Part shown: piece by piece, positions 25,714 to 35,003 of the stretch
How positions within the stretch are numbered: the stretch's first letter is position 1
How the letters are laid out: each line of letters opens with the position of its first letter
NCBI GenBank assembly: GCA_025916135.1
Contig: CP104793.1
Span: 186,001 to 250,000, forward strand
Length of the DNA stretch: 64,000 bases
Direction: 5' to 3'
Origin: Rhodobacteraceae bacterium D3-12
GTDB lineage: Bacteria; Pseudomonadota; Alphaproteobacteria; Rhodobacterales; Rhodobacteraceae
The notes under the pieces: generated by a model
The model's database searches: none
What the model saw: the letters and a program-made list of their open reading frames with translations, nothing else
What the model was told of the DNA's origin: nothing
Translations under genes and position numbers: made by a program

Positions 25714-27369
25714 TTATCGCGTAAATTTCTTATGTTTCAACCGCTTCGGCTCCAGCGCATCGGCGCCCAGACGGCGTTTTTTGTCTTCCTCGTAGTCCTC
25801 GAAGTTGCCTTCGAACCATTCGACATGGGCCTCGCCTTCGAAGGCGAGGATGTGGGTGCAGATGCGGTCGAGGAAGAAGCGGTCGTGTGAGATGACCACG
25901 GCGCAGCCGGCGAAATCGACGAGGGCGTCTTCCAAGGCGCGCAGGGTTTCGACGTCGAGGTCGTTGGTCGGTTCATCGAGGAGCAGCACGTTGCCGCCCT
26001 CTTTCAACAGGCGGGCCATGTGCACGCGGTTGCGTTCACCACCCGAAAGCAGGGAGACTTTTTTCTGTTGATCGCCGCCTTTGAAGTTGAAGGCCGAGCA
26101 ATAGGCGCGGGAATTGACCTGTGCGTCGCCCAGTTCGATTATCTCGGCGCCGCCGGTGATCGCCTCCCAGACCGAATCGCCGTCTTTGAGATCGTCGCGG
26201 GATTGATCGACGTAGGAGAGTTCGACCGTATCGCCGTATTCGATGCTGCCGGCGTCGGGTTGTTCATTGCCGGTGAGCATTTTGAACAGTGTCGATTTAC
26301 CCGCGCCGTTGGGGCCGATCACGCCGACGATGCCGCCGGGGGGCAGAGAGAAGCTGAGGTCTTCGATCAGTAGCTTGTCGCCCATCGCCTTGTTGAGGTT
26401 TTCGACCTCGATCACCTTGGAGCCGAGGCGCTGACCATTGGGGATGACGATCTGGGCGCGGGCGAGTTTTTCGCGCTCGGACTGGTTGGCCAGTTCGTTA
26501 TAGGCGTTGATCCGGGCCTTGGACTTGGCTTGGCGCGCTTTTTGCCCTTGGCGCATCCAGTCGAGTTCGCGCTCAAGCGTTTTCTGCTTGGACTTGTCCT
26601 CGCGGGCTTCGTGCTCAAGCCGTTTGGCCTTTTGTTCGAGCCATGAGGAGTAGTTGCCCTCGTAGGGAATGCCGCGGCCGCGGTCGAGTTCGAGAATCCA
26701 GCCGGTGATGTCATCAAGGAAATACCGGTCGTGGGTCACGATCAGGATGGTGCCCTTGTAGTCGATCAGGTGCTGTTGCAGCCAAGCGATGGTTTCGGCG
26801 TCGAGGTGGTTGGTCGGTTCATCGAGCAACAGCATTTCAGGCGCTTCGAGCAGCAGTTTGCAGAGCGCCACGCGGCGGCGTTCACCGCCCGAGAGGGTGG
26901 CAACGTCGGCGTCATCCGGCGGGCAGCGCAGCGCCTCCATCGAGACGTCGATCTGGGCGTCGAGATCCCAGAGGTTGGCGCTGTCGATTTCGTCTTGCAG
27001 GGTGGCCATTTCCTCGGCTGTTTCGTCCGAGTAGTTCATGGCGAGTTCGTTGTAGCGGTCGAGGATCGCCTTTTTGCTGGCGACGCCGAGCATGACGTTT
27101 TCGCGCACCGAGAGCGTTTCGTCGAGTTTGGGTTCCTGTGGCAGGTAGCCGACTTTGGCGCCTTCGGCGGCCCAAGCTTCGCCGGTGAAATCCGTATCCA
27201 GCCCGGCCATGATTTTCATCAAGGTCGATTTACCGGCGCCGTTGACGCCGACCACGCCGATTTTCACGCCGGGCAAAAAGCTGAGGTGGATGTTCTCGAA
27301 GCATTTCTTGCCGCCGGGGTAGGTCTTGGAGACGCCCTGCATGTGATAGACATATTGGTTGGAAGCCAT
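25714..27369 (-). CDS. ettA: energy-dependent translational throttle protein EttA (ABC-F)
   Basis: An ABC-F ATPase that binds the ribosomal E site and gates the first peptide bond according to ADP/ATP. The 551-residue protein has two ABC domains: Walker A GVNGAGKST (about residues 39-47) and GPNGAGKST (about 355), signatures LSGGERRRVALCKLL and LSGGERNRVHMARLL, and Walker B LLLDEPTNHLD and LLLDEPTNDLD. The linker (about 245-315) is charged and helical (KAKRLEHEAREDKSKQKTLE). The opening MASNQYVYHMQGVSKTYPGG and the length match EttA. Divergent from nadD. Confidence 0.96.
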   Translation of the reverse strand: MASNQYVYHMQGVSKTYPGGKKCFENIHLSFLPGVKIGVVGVNGAGKSTLMKIMAGLDTDFTGEAWAAEGAKVGYLPQEPKLDETLSVRENVMLGVASKKAILDRYNELAMNYSDETAEEMATLQDEIDSANLWDLDAQIDVSMEALRCPPDDADVATLSGGERRRVALCKLLLEAPEMLLLDEPTNHLDAETIAWLQQHLIDYKGTILIVTHDRYFLDDITGWILELDRGRGIPYEGNYSSWLEQKAKRLEHEAREDKSKQKTLERELDWMRQGQKARQAKSKARINAYNELANQSEREKLARAQIVIPNGQRLGSKVIEVENLNKAMGDKLLIEDLSFSLPPGGIVGVIGPNGAGKSTLFKMLTGNEQPDAGSIEYGDTVELSYVDQSRDDLKDGDSVWEAITGGAEIIELGDAQVNSRAYCSAFNFKGGDQQKKVSLLSGGERNRVHMARLLKEGGNVLLLDEPTNDLDVETLRALEDALVDFAGCAVVISHDRFFLDRICTHILAFEGEAHVEWFEGNFEDYEEDKKRRLGADALEPKRLKHKKFTR

Positions 27370-27569
27370 GGGTGTACCCTCGTCAGTGCGGTTGGTTTTA
27401 CGTGTCAGGCGCCTGAATAGCTTGTGCGGCTTGTGGGGGCAATCGGGGTTGGGGGAGAAAAGCCGAAGCGTTTTTGCATGTTGCGGCTTGGTCGGATGAG
27501 TATTTCAAGAAAGGTGAAAGGCCGGGTTTCGCGTTGACATGGGTATATGTGGGGGGTGACAACGGCGCG

Positions 27570-28202
27570 ATGAGAAATGGGATGCCATATACACGCGCGG
27601 GTCGCGTGGTGGGTTTGCTGGGGGGGTCGTTTGATCCGGCCCATGCGGGCCATGCGCATATCAGCCGGGAAGCCTTGAAACGCTTTGGGCTGGATGAGTT
27701 GTGGTGGCTGGTCAGCCCGGGCAACCCGCTTAAGGAGCACGGTCCGGCGCCAATGGAAGATCGCTTGGCGAAGGCGCGGGCGGTGATGATGCATCCGCGC
27801 GTGAAGATCACCGATTTCGAGGCGCGGGCCGGGACGCGGTATACTGCCGAGACGTTGCGGGCGTTGATCCGGGCCTATCCGGGGGTCAAATTTGTTTGGT
27901 TGATGGGGGCGGATAACCTGCATCAGTTGGATCAGTGGCAGGATTGGCGCTGGATCATGGAGACGGTGCCGGTGGGCGTATTGGCGCGCCCCGGTCAGCG
28001 GATTTCGGCACGCAATGCCAAAGCGGCGGATGTGTATCGCAAAGCCCGATTGAGTGGTCGGCAGGCGCAGGTATTGGCGCGGGGAGATGTCCCGCGGTGG
28101 TGTTTCGTGAACGTGCCGATGATGGACATATCATCAAGTGAAATCCGGGCGCGTGGGTTGTGGAAGCACAGCCGCGCAGCCAAGGCCACGATTGCGGAAT
28201 AG
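27570..28202 (+). CDS. nadD: nicotinate-nucleotide adenylyltransferase
   Basis: NadD adenylates nicotinate mononucleotide in NAD synthesis. It has the nucleotidyltransferase motif [18 protein letters not shown] (the HxGH form) near its N-terminus and [10 protein letters not shown] (ISSTxIR form) near its C-terminus. The ATG at 27570 gives 210 residues, and the one at 27582 is an alternative; the open frame goes further upstream but lacks homology. In many bacteria it is followed by rsfS-rlmH; here the next gene is dacB. Confidence 0.95.
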   Translation: MRNGMPYTRAGRVVGLLGGSFDPAHAGHAHISREALKRFGLDELWWLVSPGNPLKEHGPAPMEDRLAKARAVMMHPRVKITDFEARAGTRYTAETLRALIRAYPGVKFVWLMGADNLHQLDQWQDWRWIMETVPVGVLARPGQRISARNAKAADVYRKARLSGRQAQVLARGDVPRWCFVNVPMMDISSSEIRARGLWKHSRAAKATIAE

Positions 28203-28345
28203 GCCGGTTGATGGCGCATGCCGGTGCCGGGTGGCATTGGTGCTGGCTAAAACATGTGCCGGGAGACGCTTGTGCCCGGTAAAACCGGGGTGAGGGACAT
28301 ATTGCCCGCTTGCCCGTGCGCGCGCGATTGGGTTAAGTCGCGAAC

Positions 28346-29863
28346 ATGACCAAACGTATTTCGAGACGGTTTTTCCTTGCCGCGGGGCTTTTGACCAGCA
28401 CCGGTGCAGCCGCATGGGCGGATGCGCCCAGAACCTCGTTGAGGCCAGTGGCGCGCAAGGCAGGCAAGGCCGGAGGCGCGGTCAAGGCCGCGATCAAGGT
28501 TCAGGCCCCGGACGCCGCCGTGCTTGTTAAACAAGCCAAGCTGGGTGGGCGCGTGGCCTTTGCCGTGGCCGACACGAAGAGCGGTCTTTTGCTGGAAGAG
28601 CGCGAGGGCGATCTTGCCCAGCCACCCGCCAGCGTCGCCAAGGCGGTGACGGCGCTTTATGCGCTGGATACGCTGGGGGCGGAGCACCGGTTTGTCACGC
28701 GGTTGATCGCGACGGGGCCGGTGCAGAACGGCGTGCTGCGGGGCGATCTTGTGCTGGCGGGCGGGGGGGATCCGACGTTGAGCACTGACGGGCTTGCTGC
28801 GCTGGCGCAGAAGCTGAAGGCGGCGGGTATTCGCGAGGTGCGGGGCGATTTCAAGGTCTGGGGTGGTGCGCTTGCGCAGTTGAAGCAGATCGACAAGGGG
28901 CAGCCCGATCACGTGGGGTATAACCCGGCGATTTCGGGGCTGACGCTGAATTACAACCGGGTTCATTTCGAGTGGAAGCGCGGCGGCAGCGGCTGGGTTA
29001 CCACGATGGACGCGCGGTCAAACAAATACCGCCCCGAGGTGAGTGTGGCGCGGATGCGGATCGTCAACCGGAGCCTGCCGGTTTACACCTATGACTCCAA
29101 AAACGGCATTGATCACTGGACCGTGGCGAGCAAGGCCTTGGGCAAGGGCGGGTCGCGCTGGCTTCCTGTGCGCCAGCCCGAGATGTACGCGGGACAGGTG
29201 TTTCAGACCTTTGCGCGGTCGCAAGGGATTGCGCTTAAGCGGCCCAAGGAATTGACGCGCGCACCCAAGGGCACGACGGTGGCGACGCTGGCCAGCCCGA
29301 GTTTACGGTCCATCCTGCGCGGCATGTTGAAATACTCCAACAACCTGACAGCCGAGATGGTCGGCCTTGCTGCGACGGTGAAGCGGCGGGGCAAGGCCAG
29401 CACCCTGAAGGGCAGCGCGGGGGAGATGAACCGCTGGAGCATTGGCGCGCTGGGCATGAAGCGGGCGCGGCTGGTGGATCATTCAGGCCTTGGAGAGGCG
29501 TCGCGCCTGACGGCGAGCGATTTGGCCAAGGGCTTGGTCAAGGTGCATCGCAACGGCGTTTTGAAGCCGATTTTGAAGCCGATCGCCATGCGCCATTCCA
29601 ATGGCAAGGTGAACAAGGGGCACCCGATCAAGGTCTATGCCAAGACCGGGACGTTGAATTTTGTCAGCGGGTTGGCGGGGTATATGACCGCCGCCGACGG
29701 GACCGAGCTTGCCTTTGCTATCTTTGCGGCGGATGAGGGCAAGCGGGCCAAGATCAAGCGCAATGACCGCGAGCGCCCGCAGGGGTCGCGCGGGTGGAAC
29801 AAGCGGGCCAAGCAGTTGCAACAAAAGCTGATTGAACGCTGGGGCGCGCTTTACGGTGTTTGA
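28346..29863 (+). CDS. dacB: D-alanyl-D-alanine carboxypeptidase/endopeptidase (peptidase S13)
   Basis: A periplasmic penicillin-binding protein (PBP4 type) that trims and cleaves peptidoglycan. The 505-residue precursor has a twin-arginine-like signal (KRISRRFFLAAGLL). The three active-site motifs are SVAK in PASVAKAVTALYALD, SNN in LKYSNNLTAEM, and KTG in VYAKTGTLNFVSG. The insert typical of S13 family lies between the first two. The C-terminus is basic (KRAKIKRNDRERPQ). It lies 143 bases after nadD and is probably read separately. Confidence 0.95.
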   Translation: MTKRISRRFFLAAGLLTSTGAAAWADAPRTSLRPVARKAGKAGGAVKAAIKVQAPDAAVLVKQAKLGGRVAFAVADTKSGLLLEEREGDLAQPPASVAKAVTALYALDTLGAEHRFVTRLIATGPVQNGVLRGDLVLAGGGDPTLSTDGLAALAQKLKAAGIREVRGDFKVWGGALAQLKQIDKGQPDHVGYNPAISGLTLNYNRVHFEWKRGGSGWVTTMDARSNKYRPEVSVARMRIVNRSLPVYTYDSKNGIDHWTVASKALGKGGSRWLPVRQPEMYAGQVFQTFARSQGIALKRPKELTRAPKGTTVATLASPSLRSILRGMLKYSNNLTAEMVGLAATVKRRGKASTLKGSAGEMNRWSIGALGMKRARLVDHSGLGEASRLTASDLAKGLVKVHRNGVLKPILKPIAMRHSNGKVNKGHPIKVYAKTGTLNFVSGLAGYMTAADGTELAFAIFAADEGKRAKIKRNDRERPQGSRGWNKRAKQLQQKLIERWGALYGV

Positions 29864-29905
29864 GGAGTGCTTACGCGCACCGAGTGGCGTCTGTCGAGCC
29901 GGGTT

Positions 29906-30790
29906 TTATTTGCACACATAGGTTTGATTGACCTGTTGGGGGCGGTTGGGATCGCCACACCCCTGCGCGACGCAATTGTTGTGCGTGCGCCGGTCCTGAA
30001 TGGTTTTGCCTGCGTTGGCACCGGTCGGGGTGCAGGCGGGAATCGCGCCGCCACATTCAAGCTCGGCAGTGCACCAGCGATCTTGCTTCCCGAGGGCTGT
30101 CCAACCTTTTTGCACGAAAGGATCGGCGGACGCGTTTTGTTGGTTTGAGAATAGGTAATAGGCTTCGTAAACCGCGCCGCGATAGCCCATCAGGATTTTG
30201 AAGCCGCCACGCTGTGCATTGTGATTCCCGCCATGAGATGTGCGGGTGTCATCGACTTTCAAGGAAAGCACATCGCCCTTTTTGGCAGGCAAGGCGATGC
30301 GCCCGAGATGAGAGGGCGTTTTGGGGTGCCAGAGAACAAGTTGTCGGTCGCCGGCTGTGAACTCTCCCGCGATTGCGGTGTTGTTGATCGCACCTTCCAG
30401 CGGAGTGACGGCCATATTCGGGTCGAGCGGTGGCGGACAGTTTGAAGCCGGGTTGGCGTTAAGCTCAATTTTCACGCTGATGATGTCGCCTTGGCGCACA
30501 ACGTCCAAGGGGTGAGCGAAAGTCCACACATAGTCAAACAGCGCATAGCATTCGGGTTGTCCCGGTTTGTTGACGCGTGCCTGAACATGGCCGCCTTCAG
30601 AGGTCAGGTGGTGGATTGTGAAGACCGTCGGGTAGTGGTTGCCCTTGGCCGCGGTGGCGTGCGGCACGTTGGGGTTCATCGTCCACGTGGTGTTTTGCTG
30701 GGCGGTTGATCGCGTAGCGAATGCGGTAATGACGATCAGCGCCAGTGCGAAGAAGAATTGCAGCGGTTTGCAGGCGTGTCCAAGGATCAT
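29906..30790 (-). CDS. secreted hypothetical protein, cysteine-rich C-terminus
   Basis: A 294-residue protein from the ATG at 30790 with a signal peptide (CKPLQFFFALALIVITAFAT then RSTAQQ). The mature part has a probable beta-rich domain (VTPLEGAINNTAIAGEFTAG, RIALPAKKGDVLSLKVDD) and a C-terminal part with about six cysteines (WCTAELECGGAIPACTPTG, then NNCVAQGCGDPNRPQQ). No family was recognised. It is convergent with dacB. Codon use resembles neighbours less strictly, with somewhat lower GC, hinting at more recent acquisition; this is impressionistic. Confidence 0.6.
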   Translation of the reverse strand: MILGHACKPLQFFFALALIVITAFATRSTAQQNTTWTMNPNVPHATAAKGNHYPTVFTIHHLTSEGGHVQARVNKPGQPECYALFDYVWTFAHPLDVVRQGDIISVKIELNANPASNCPPPLDPNMAVTPLEGAINNTAIAGEFTAGDRQLVLWHPKTPSHLGRIALPAKKGDVLSLKVDDTRTSHGGNHNAQRGGFKILMGYRGAVYEAYYLFSNQQNASADPFVQKGWTALGKQDRWCTAELECGGAIPACTPTGANAGKTIQDRRTHNNCVAQGCGDPNRPQQVNQTYVCK

Positions 30791-30927
30791 TGAAAATCTC
30801 GCTCTGGCTATGGAAAACAAAAAAGTAATTGAGCGAGCCTAGTCTTTGGCCGTGCATTTTGAAAGCGTTTCGATTGTGTGCGAGAGGCGCCGCGCGGTTT
30901 GGGGGTGTTGCCGGTGCTGCTGCCTGG

Positions 30928-31629
30928 TCAGCTTATCGCGGCCAGCCATGGCGGCACGGCGAGCAAGAGATGCGTTACCACGGCGTCGAGCGCATAAAAC
31001 GACCAGTGCAGCCCGTAAGCCCAGCGAAAGCCGTTGCGCAGGCGCAGATAAAGAAACGGGATCAACAGGCCGAAGGCCGTCGCCGCGAGCGTGAAGCGGG
31101 CGACATAGAGCGACGTGAAGCCGTCAAAGATCAGCGTCAGGTGGAAGCCGCCGAACAGCACAGCCATGCCAAGCGAAATGGCGGGCAGCGAAAACCGTGC
31201 CCGTGCCGCATTGAGCACAAGGGCCGCGACGAGGATCTGCTGAAACAGGATGTCGATGGATTTGGGTAGGTAATACCACGCCGAGGCAAACATGAACTCG
31301 GGCGGGTTCGCGGGCGCACGGAGGGTTGAAACCGGGGGCAAGAGCGGCAGGACGAACACCACGAAGCCGGCATAGGCCAGAAGCACCGGTGCGAGCGCTA
31401 TAGCGTGCCCGATGAGGCGGCGCGGGCTGATGTGGGGTGACAGGCTTGGGCGAAACAGCAGCAAGGCCGCACCGCTCCACGCCAGATAGAAGGCGGCGAA
31501 GAGGATTGGCGCGTCGTCATAGCCGCTTTCGAGCGCCAAGGCGCTGCGCAGGGCATAGTAGGCCCAGCTGGACGCGATCCACATCGCGCCGACCAACAGC
31601 AATGCCGTTAGAGGTTTGGCCCGATACAA
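30928..31629 (-). CDS. multi-pass membrane protein, unknown
   Basis: A 233-residue protein with about six to seven hydrophobic helices (ALLLVGAMWIASSWAYYAL, IALAPVLLAYAGFVVFVL, LPAISLGMAVLFGGFHLTLI, and others). A TTG at 31629 is the likely start because upstream is the stop of the TerB-like gene, 17 bases away. The pattern recalls CPBP-type intramembrane proteins, but no EExxR motif was seen, so that call is not made. Probably cotranscribed with the TerB-like gene. Confidence 0.6.
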   Translation of the reverse strand: MYRAKPLTALLLVGAMWIASSWAYYALRSALALESGYDDAPILFAAFYLAWSGAALLLFRPSLSPHISPRRLIGHAIALAPVLLAYAGFVVFVLPLLPPVSTLRAPANPPEFMFASAWYYLPKSIDILFQQILVAALVLNAARARFSLPAISLGMAVLFGGFHLTLIFDGFTSLYVARFTLAATAFGLLIPFLYLRLRNGFRWAYGLHWSFYALDAVVTHLLLAVPPWLAAIS

Positions 31630-31645
31630 CGCCGTGCGCGCCCGG

Positions 31646-32071
31646 TCAGACGGTCATGTGTCGCGCCCGTGCGCCACGTTCGATGGCGGCGGCGTGCAGG
31701 CGGTCAATCTCTAGCTCGTAGCGGATCTCTTCGAGGAGGCGGATTTCTTCGTTTCCGATAGAGCCATCCGCCGCCGCCACATCACAGGCCAGCGCATAGG
31801 CGGTTTCAAACAGGTGTTCGGGCAGGTTGTCCCGCACGAGGCCGAAGAGCGCATCAAGCCCGTCTTCTTGGTCAAACAGGTCGAACACGGTTTGCGACAT
31901 GACCTTGATGCGGTCGATGTCATAATCGCCAAAAACGGGGAGGTTGTTGACCGCCGACTGGATCTTGACCAGTTCCGAGGTGCGGATTTTCTCGTCAGAG
32001 GCCGAGATGGCGATCATCACGGCGACAAGGCAATCCTGCGGGCTGAGCGGGTGGGGGAGTTGATCGTTCAT
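31646..32071 (-). CDS. TerB-like tellurite-resistance-family protein
   Basis: A 141-residue all-helical protein from the ATG at 32071 (MNDQLPHPLSPQDCLVAVMI). The TerB/DjlA-like hallmarks are IAISASDEKIRTSELVKIQ and ACDVAAADGSIGNEEIRLLE, two acidic EF-like turns spaced as in TerB. Function in tellurite resistance is not implied; the family is widespread. It is divergent from lysS. Confidence 0.85.
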   Translation of the reverse strand: MNDQLPHPLSPQDCLVAVMIAISASDEKIRTSELVKIQSAVNNLPVFGDYDIDRIKVMSQTVFDLFDQEDGLDALFGLVRDNLPEHLFETAYALACDVAAADGSIGNEEIRLLEEIRYELEIDRLHAAAIERGARARHMTV

Positions 32072-32190
32072 CGCGGGTATCCTTTGTGGCCGGGGTTGAG
32101 CTTGTAAATATTGACCTCTGCCCGGTGGAACAATAGGAAACGCAGACCCGGCCACAATGAATCTGGCGGGAAGAATCGGAGATACCCAGA

Positions 32191-33834
32191 ATGTCGGACC
32201 TGCGCGACGCCGCCCTTACCAGCAAAGCTTGGCCTTTTGAGGAAGCGCGCCGGGTGCTTAAACGCTATGAAAAGCAGCCACCGGAGAAGGGGTATGTGCT
32301 GTTCGAGACCGGCTATGGCCCCTCGGGCCTGCCGCATATCGGGACATTCGGCGAGGTTCTGCGCACGACGATGATCCGCCGGGCGTTTGAGCTGATGTCC
32401 GACATTCCGACGCGGTTGATCTGTTTCTCGGACGATTTGGACGGGATGCGCAAAGTGCCGGGCAATGTGCCGGATCAGGACATGTTGCAGGAGCACTTGC
32501 AAAAGCCGCTGACCAGCGTACCGGACCCGTTTGGCACGCATGAGAGCTTTGGCCATCATAACAACGCCATGTTGCGCCGGTTTCTGGACACCTTCGGGTT
32601 TGAATACGAGTTCATTTCGGCCACAGAGTTCTATCGCTCGGGGCAGTTTGACGAGGTGCTGTTGCGCGCCGCCGAACGCTATGACGATGTGATGAAGATC
32701 ATGCTCAAGAGCCTGCGCGAGGAACGGCGGCAGACCTATTCGATCTTCCTTCCGATCCATCCGGAGACGGGGCGCGTTTTGTATGTGCCGATGAAGAATG
32801 TCGATGCGGAGAAGGGCGAGATCACCTTTGACGACGAGGACGGGCGGGAATGGACGCTGCCGGTGACCGGCGGCAACGTGAAGCTTCAATGGAAGCCCGA
32901 TTTCGGGGCGCGTTGGGCGGCGTTGGGCGTGGATTTCGAGATGTACGGCAAGGATCATTCGACCAACACGCCAATCTATGACGGGATTTGCCGGGCATTG
33001 GGCGCACGCGCGCCGGAGCATTTCACTTATGAGCTGTTTTTGGACGATCAGGGGCAGAAGATTTCGAAGTCTTCGGGCAACGGGATTTCGATTGATGAGT
33101 GGCTGAGCTATGCCAGCACCGAGAGCCTGTCGTATTTCATGTATCAAAAGCCCAAGACCGCCAAGCGGATGTATTTTGACGTGATCCCCAAGGCGATGGA
33201 TGAATACCACCAGCAGCTGCGCGCCTATGCCAAGCAGGATGCGACGCAGAAGCTGAACAACCCGGTCTATCATATCCACAACGGCGATGTGCCCGAGAGC
33301 GATATGGTGGTGAGCTTTGCTATGTTGCTTAATCTGGCCAGCGTATCGGGGGCGGAAGACCGCGAGGCGCTGTGGGGGTTCATCCACAAGTATGCACCCG
33401 AGGCGAGCGCCGAGACCCATCCGGGGATGGATGCGGCGGCCGGGTTTGCTGTGCGCTATTACAATGACTTCGTGAAGCCCAAGAAGGTGTTCCGCGCGCC
33501 CAGCGATCAGGAACGCGCGGCATTGGAAGAGTTGGCGGCGGCGTTTGGCGATGCTGACAAGGCGTTGGACGTCATTGCCCGCAAGAATGCGGCGATGGGC
33601 AATGAAGACCCGCTTCCCGAGGTGGATTTCGGGGATGAGGAGTTCCTGCAATCGGTTGTTTTCGCTGTGGGCAAGCTTCACGGGTTTGAGCCGCTGCGCA
33701 ACTGGTTTACCGCGATCTATGAGGTGCTGTTGGGCGCGAGTCAGGGGCCGCGGTTTGGCGGGTTCGCAGCGCTTTACGGTGTGGACGAGACGCGCGCGTT
33801 GATCGCCAAGGCATTGGCGGGCGAGTTGGTCTGA
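32191..33834 (+). CDS. lysS: lysyl-tRNA synthetase, class I (archaeal type)
   Basis: Charges tRNA-Lys. The 547-residue protein is class I: the HIGH-type motif is [12 protein letters not shown] (about residue 50) and the KMSKS-type motif is [13 protein letters not shown] (about residue 290), with the Rossmann features FETGYGPSG before it. Class I LysRS is characteristic of Rhodobacterales and other alphaproteobacteria rather than the class II enzyme. The C-terminal helical anticodon-binding part is complete. Confidence 0.97.
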   Translation: MSDLRDAALTSKAWPFEEARRVLKRYEKQPPEKGYVLFETGYGPSGLPHIGTFGEVLRTTMIRRAFELMSDIPTRLICFSDDLDGMRKVPGNVPDQDMLQEHLQKPLTSVPDPFGTHESFGHHNNAMLRRFLDTFGFEYEFISATEFYRSGQFDEVLLRAAERYDDVMKIMLKSLREERRQTYSIFLPIHPETGRVLYVPMKNVDAEKGEITFDDEDGREWTLPVTGGNVKLQWKPDFGARWAALGVDFEMYGKDHSTNTPIYDGICRALGARAPEHFTYELFLDDQGQKISKSSGNGISIDEWLSYASTESLSYFMYQKPKTAKRMYFDVIPKAMDEYHQQLRAYAKQDATQKLNNPVYHIHNGDVPESDMVVSFAMLLNLASVSGAEDREALWGFIHKYAPEASAETHPGMDAAAGFAVRYYNDFVKPKKVFRAPSDQERAALEELAAAFGDADKALDVIARKNAAMGNEDPLPEVDFGDEEFLQSVVFAVGKLHGFEPLRNWFTAIYEVLLGASQGPRFGGFAALYGVDETRALIAKALAGELV

Positions 33835-33847
33835 GCAGAATGCGGGA

Positions 33848-33870
33848 GGTGGGCTCGCGCCCACCCTACG
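33848..33870. repeat. REP-like half palindrome after lysS
   Basis: GGTGGGC (33848-33854) and GCCCACC (33859-33865) form a 7-bp stem around TCGC, and CCCACCCTACG continues on the right as in the RAYT-associated repeat at 25299-25320. The left arm lacks the CGTA part. It could double as the lysS terminator, but has no T tract. Confidence 0.65.
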
Positions 33871-33929
33871 CAGCTGTGAACAGCGCGGGCTGTGATATGT
33901 GCTAGGGTCGGGGCGAAGGGAGCCCTGAC

Positions 33930-34337
33930 ATGGCACGGTATTTAATTGCATTGGTGATGGTTTTCGCAACCATGGGCGGCGGTTCTGCGCGCGCGCAAGG
34001 TGGCGGCATAGAGGCCACGGTCAGCGGGCAGATCGAGGCGTTTCGAGCCGGTGATTTTGCGGCGGCTTTTGGCTATGCCAGCCCCGGCATTCAAGGCATT
34101 TTCCAGACGCTGGAGAATTTCGGCATGATGGTCCGACAGGGGTATGGCGTGTTGCTGAACCCGGCGGACATGCAGTTTTTGAACGCGCGGGAAGAGGGTG
34201 GCAAGCTGTGGCAGCGGGTGCTTTACCGCGATGTACACGGCGAAATTCACATCTTTGATTACGAGATGATCAAAGGGCCAGAGGGTTGGAAGATCGGCGC
34301 GGTGAACCGGGTGGAGATGCCCAAGCCGTCAGCGTGA
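33930..34337 (+). CDS. DUF4864 exported protein
   Basis: A 135-residue protein with a signal peptide (MARYLIALVMVFATMGGGSARAQ). The mature domain has the DUF4864 pattern IEATVSGQIEAFRAGDFAAAF, then YASPGIQGIFQTLENFGMMV and IFDYEMIKGPEGWKIGAV, an NTF2-like fold probably located in the periplasm. Function unknown. It is convergent with the DUF2244 gene, with seven bases between stops. Confidence 0.85.
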   Translation: MARYLIALVMVFATMGGGSARAQGGGIEATVSGQIEAFRAGDFAAAFGYASPGIQGIFQTLENFGMMVRQGYGVLLNPADMQFLNAREEGGKLWQRVLYRDVHGEIHIFDYEMIKGPEGWKIGAVNRVEMPKPSA

Positions 34338-34344
34338 GGCGGCT

Positions 34345-34839
34345 CTAGGTGTTGGTTTTCAGCTTACCGAGCGTCGCGTTGAGTTCGACAAACAGGGCGC
34401 GACGTTCGTCTTCGGACAGGAAGCGGCCCAGTTCGACCGTGCGGCCATTGCCGGTGAGCGTGATGTAATGCGGCACCGGCCCGCCGGTGACATGGATCTC
34501 TGTGCGGACCCAATAGGTATTACAGTCCCAATCGAGCACCGGGCCTTTGCGGGGCTGGTGGGTGAGCGCGGCGTGGTTCGGCGTGAGTGTCAGCACCTCA
34601 AGAACTTCGGCGGTTTTATAGGTGTGGCGCAGCGCCCACCAGAGCCCGGCGAGGGCGAGCATCACGAAGGGCAGCAGCCCCCAGAAGAACACCGTTCCGA
34701 GCAGCCCGTAGAGGGGCACGGTGATGAAGAGAAACGCCATCATGATGATCACCGCAAAGCCGCGCAGCGGCAGCGAGCGCCACGGCCAGAGGGTGAGCGT
34801 GTGGGTGTTCGGAGCGGGGGTGGTCCAGCGGTAGGGCAT
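34345..34839 (-). CDS. DUF2244 membrane protein
   Basis: A 164-residue protein with two adjacent helices (GFAVIIMMAFLFITVPLYGL and FFWGLLPFVMLALAGLWWAL) and a beta-rich cytoplasmic domain ending LTGNGRTVELGRFLSEDERR. The pattern matches DUF2244, whose genes often sit close to cytochrome oxidase genes in alphaproteobacteria. Start ATG at 34839; the TTG at 34845 is less likely. It is downstream of ctaD but beyond the ctaD terminator. Confidence 0.87.
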   Translation of the reverse strand: MPYRWTTPAPNTHTLTLWPWRSLPLRGFAVIIMMAFLFITVPLYGLLGTVFFWGLLPFVMLALAGLWWALRHTYKTAEVLEVLTLTPNHAALTHQPRKGPVLDWDCNTYWVRTEIHVTGGPVPHYITLTGNGRTVELGRFLSEDERRALFVELNATLGKLKTNT

Positions 34840-34946
34840 GGGCAAGCTTTGAGTGATGGTGGGACTTGAAAGGGCAGCTGCGCGCCGCGCGGGAGTGACT
34901 GGGGAAAGATAAAAGGCGCGGGGCGTGACGGAAACCGGGAGCGGAA

Positions 34947-34980
34947 AGAAAAAGGGCCCCGGTTTGATCCGGAGCCCTTT
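34947..34980 (-). terminator. intrinsic terminator of ctaD
   Basis: On the minus strand AAAGGGCTCCGG pairs with CCGGGGCCCTTT (one bulged base) around a 6-base loop, followed by TTTCTTTCC. It starts 23 bases after the ctaD stop. Confidence 0.88.
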
Positions 34981-35003
34981 GCAGTGTGTTTCGATGCCGG
35001 GCC

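Noticed and set aside
32068-33969. 633-residue open frame antisense to lysS
   Set aside because: No domain or ribosome site, and the sense strand encodes a complete class I LysRS.
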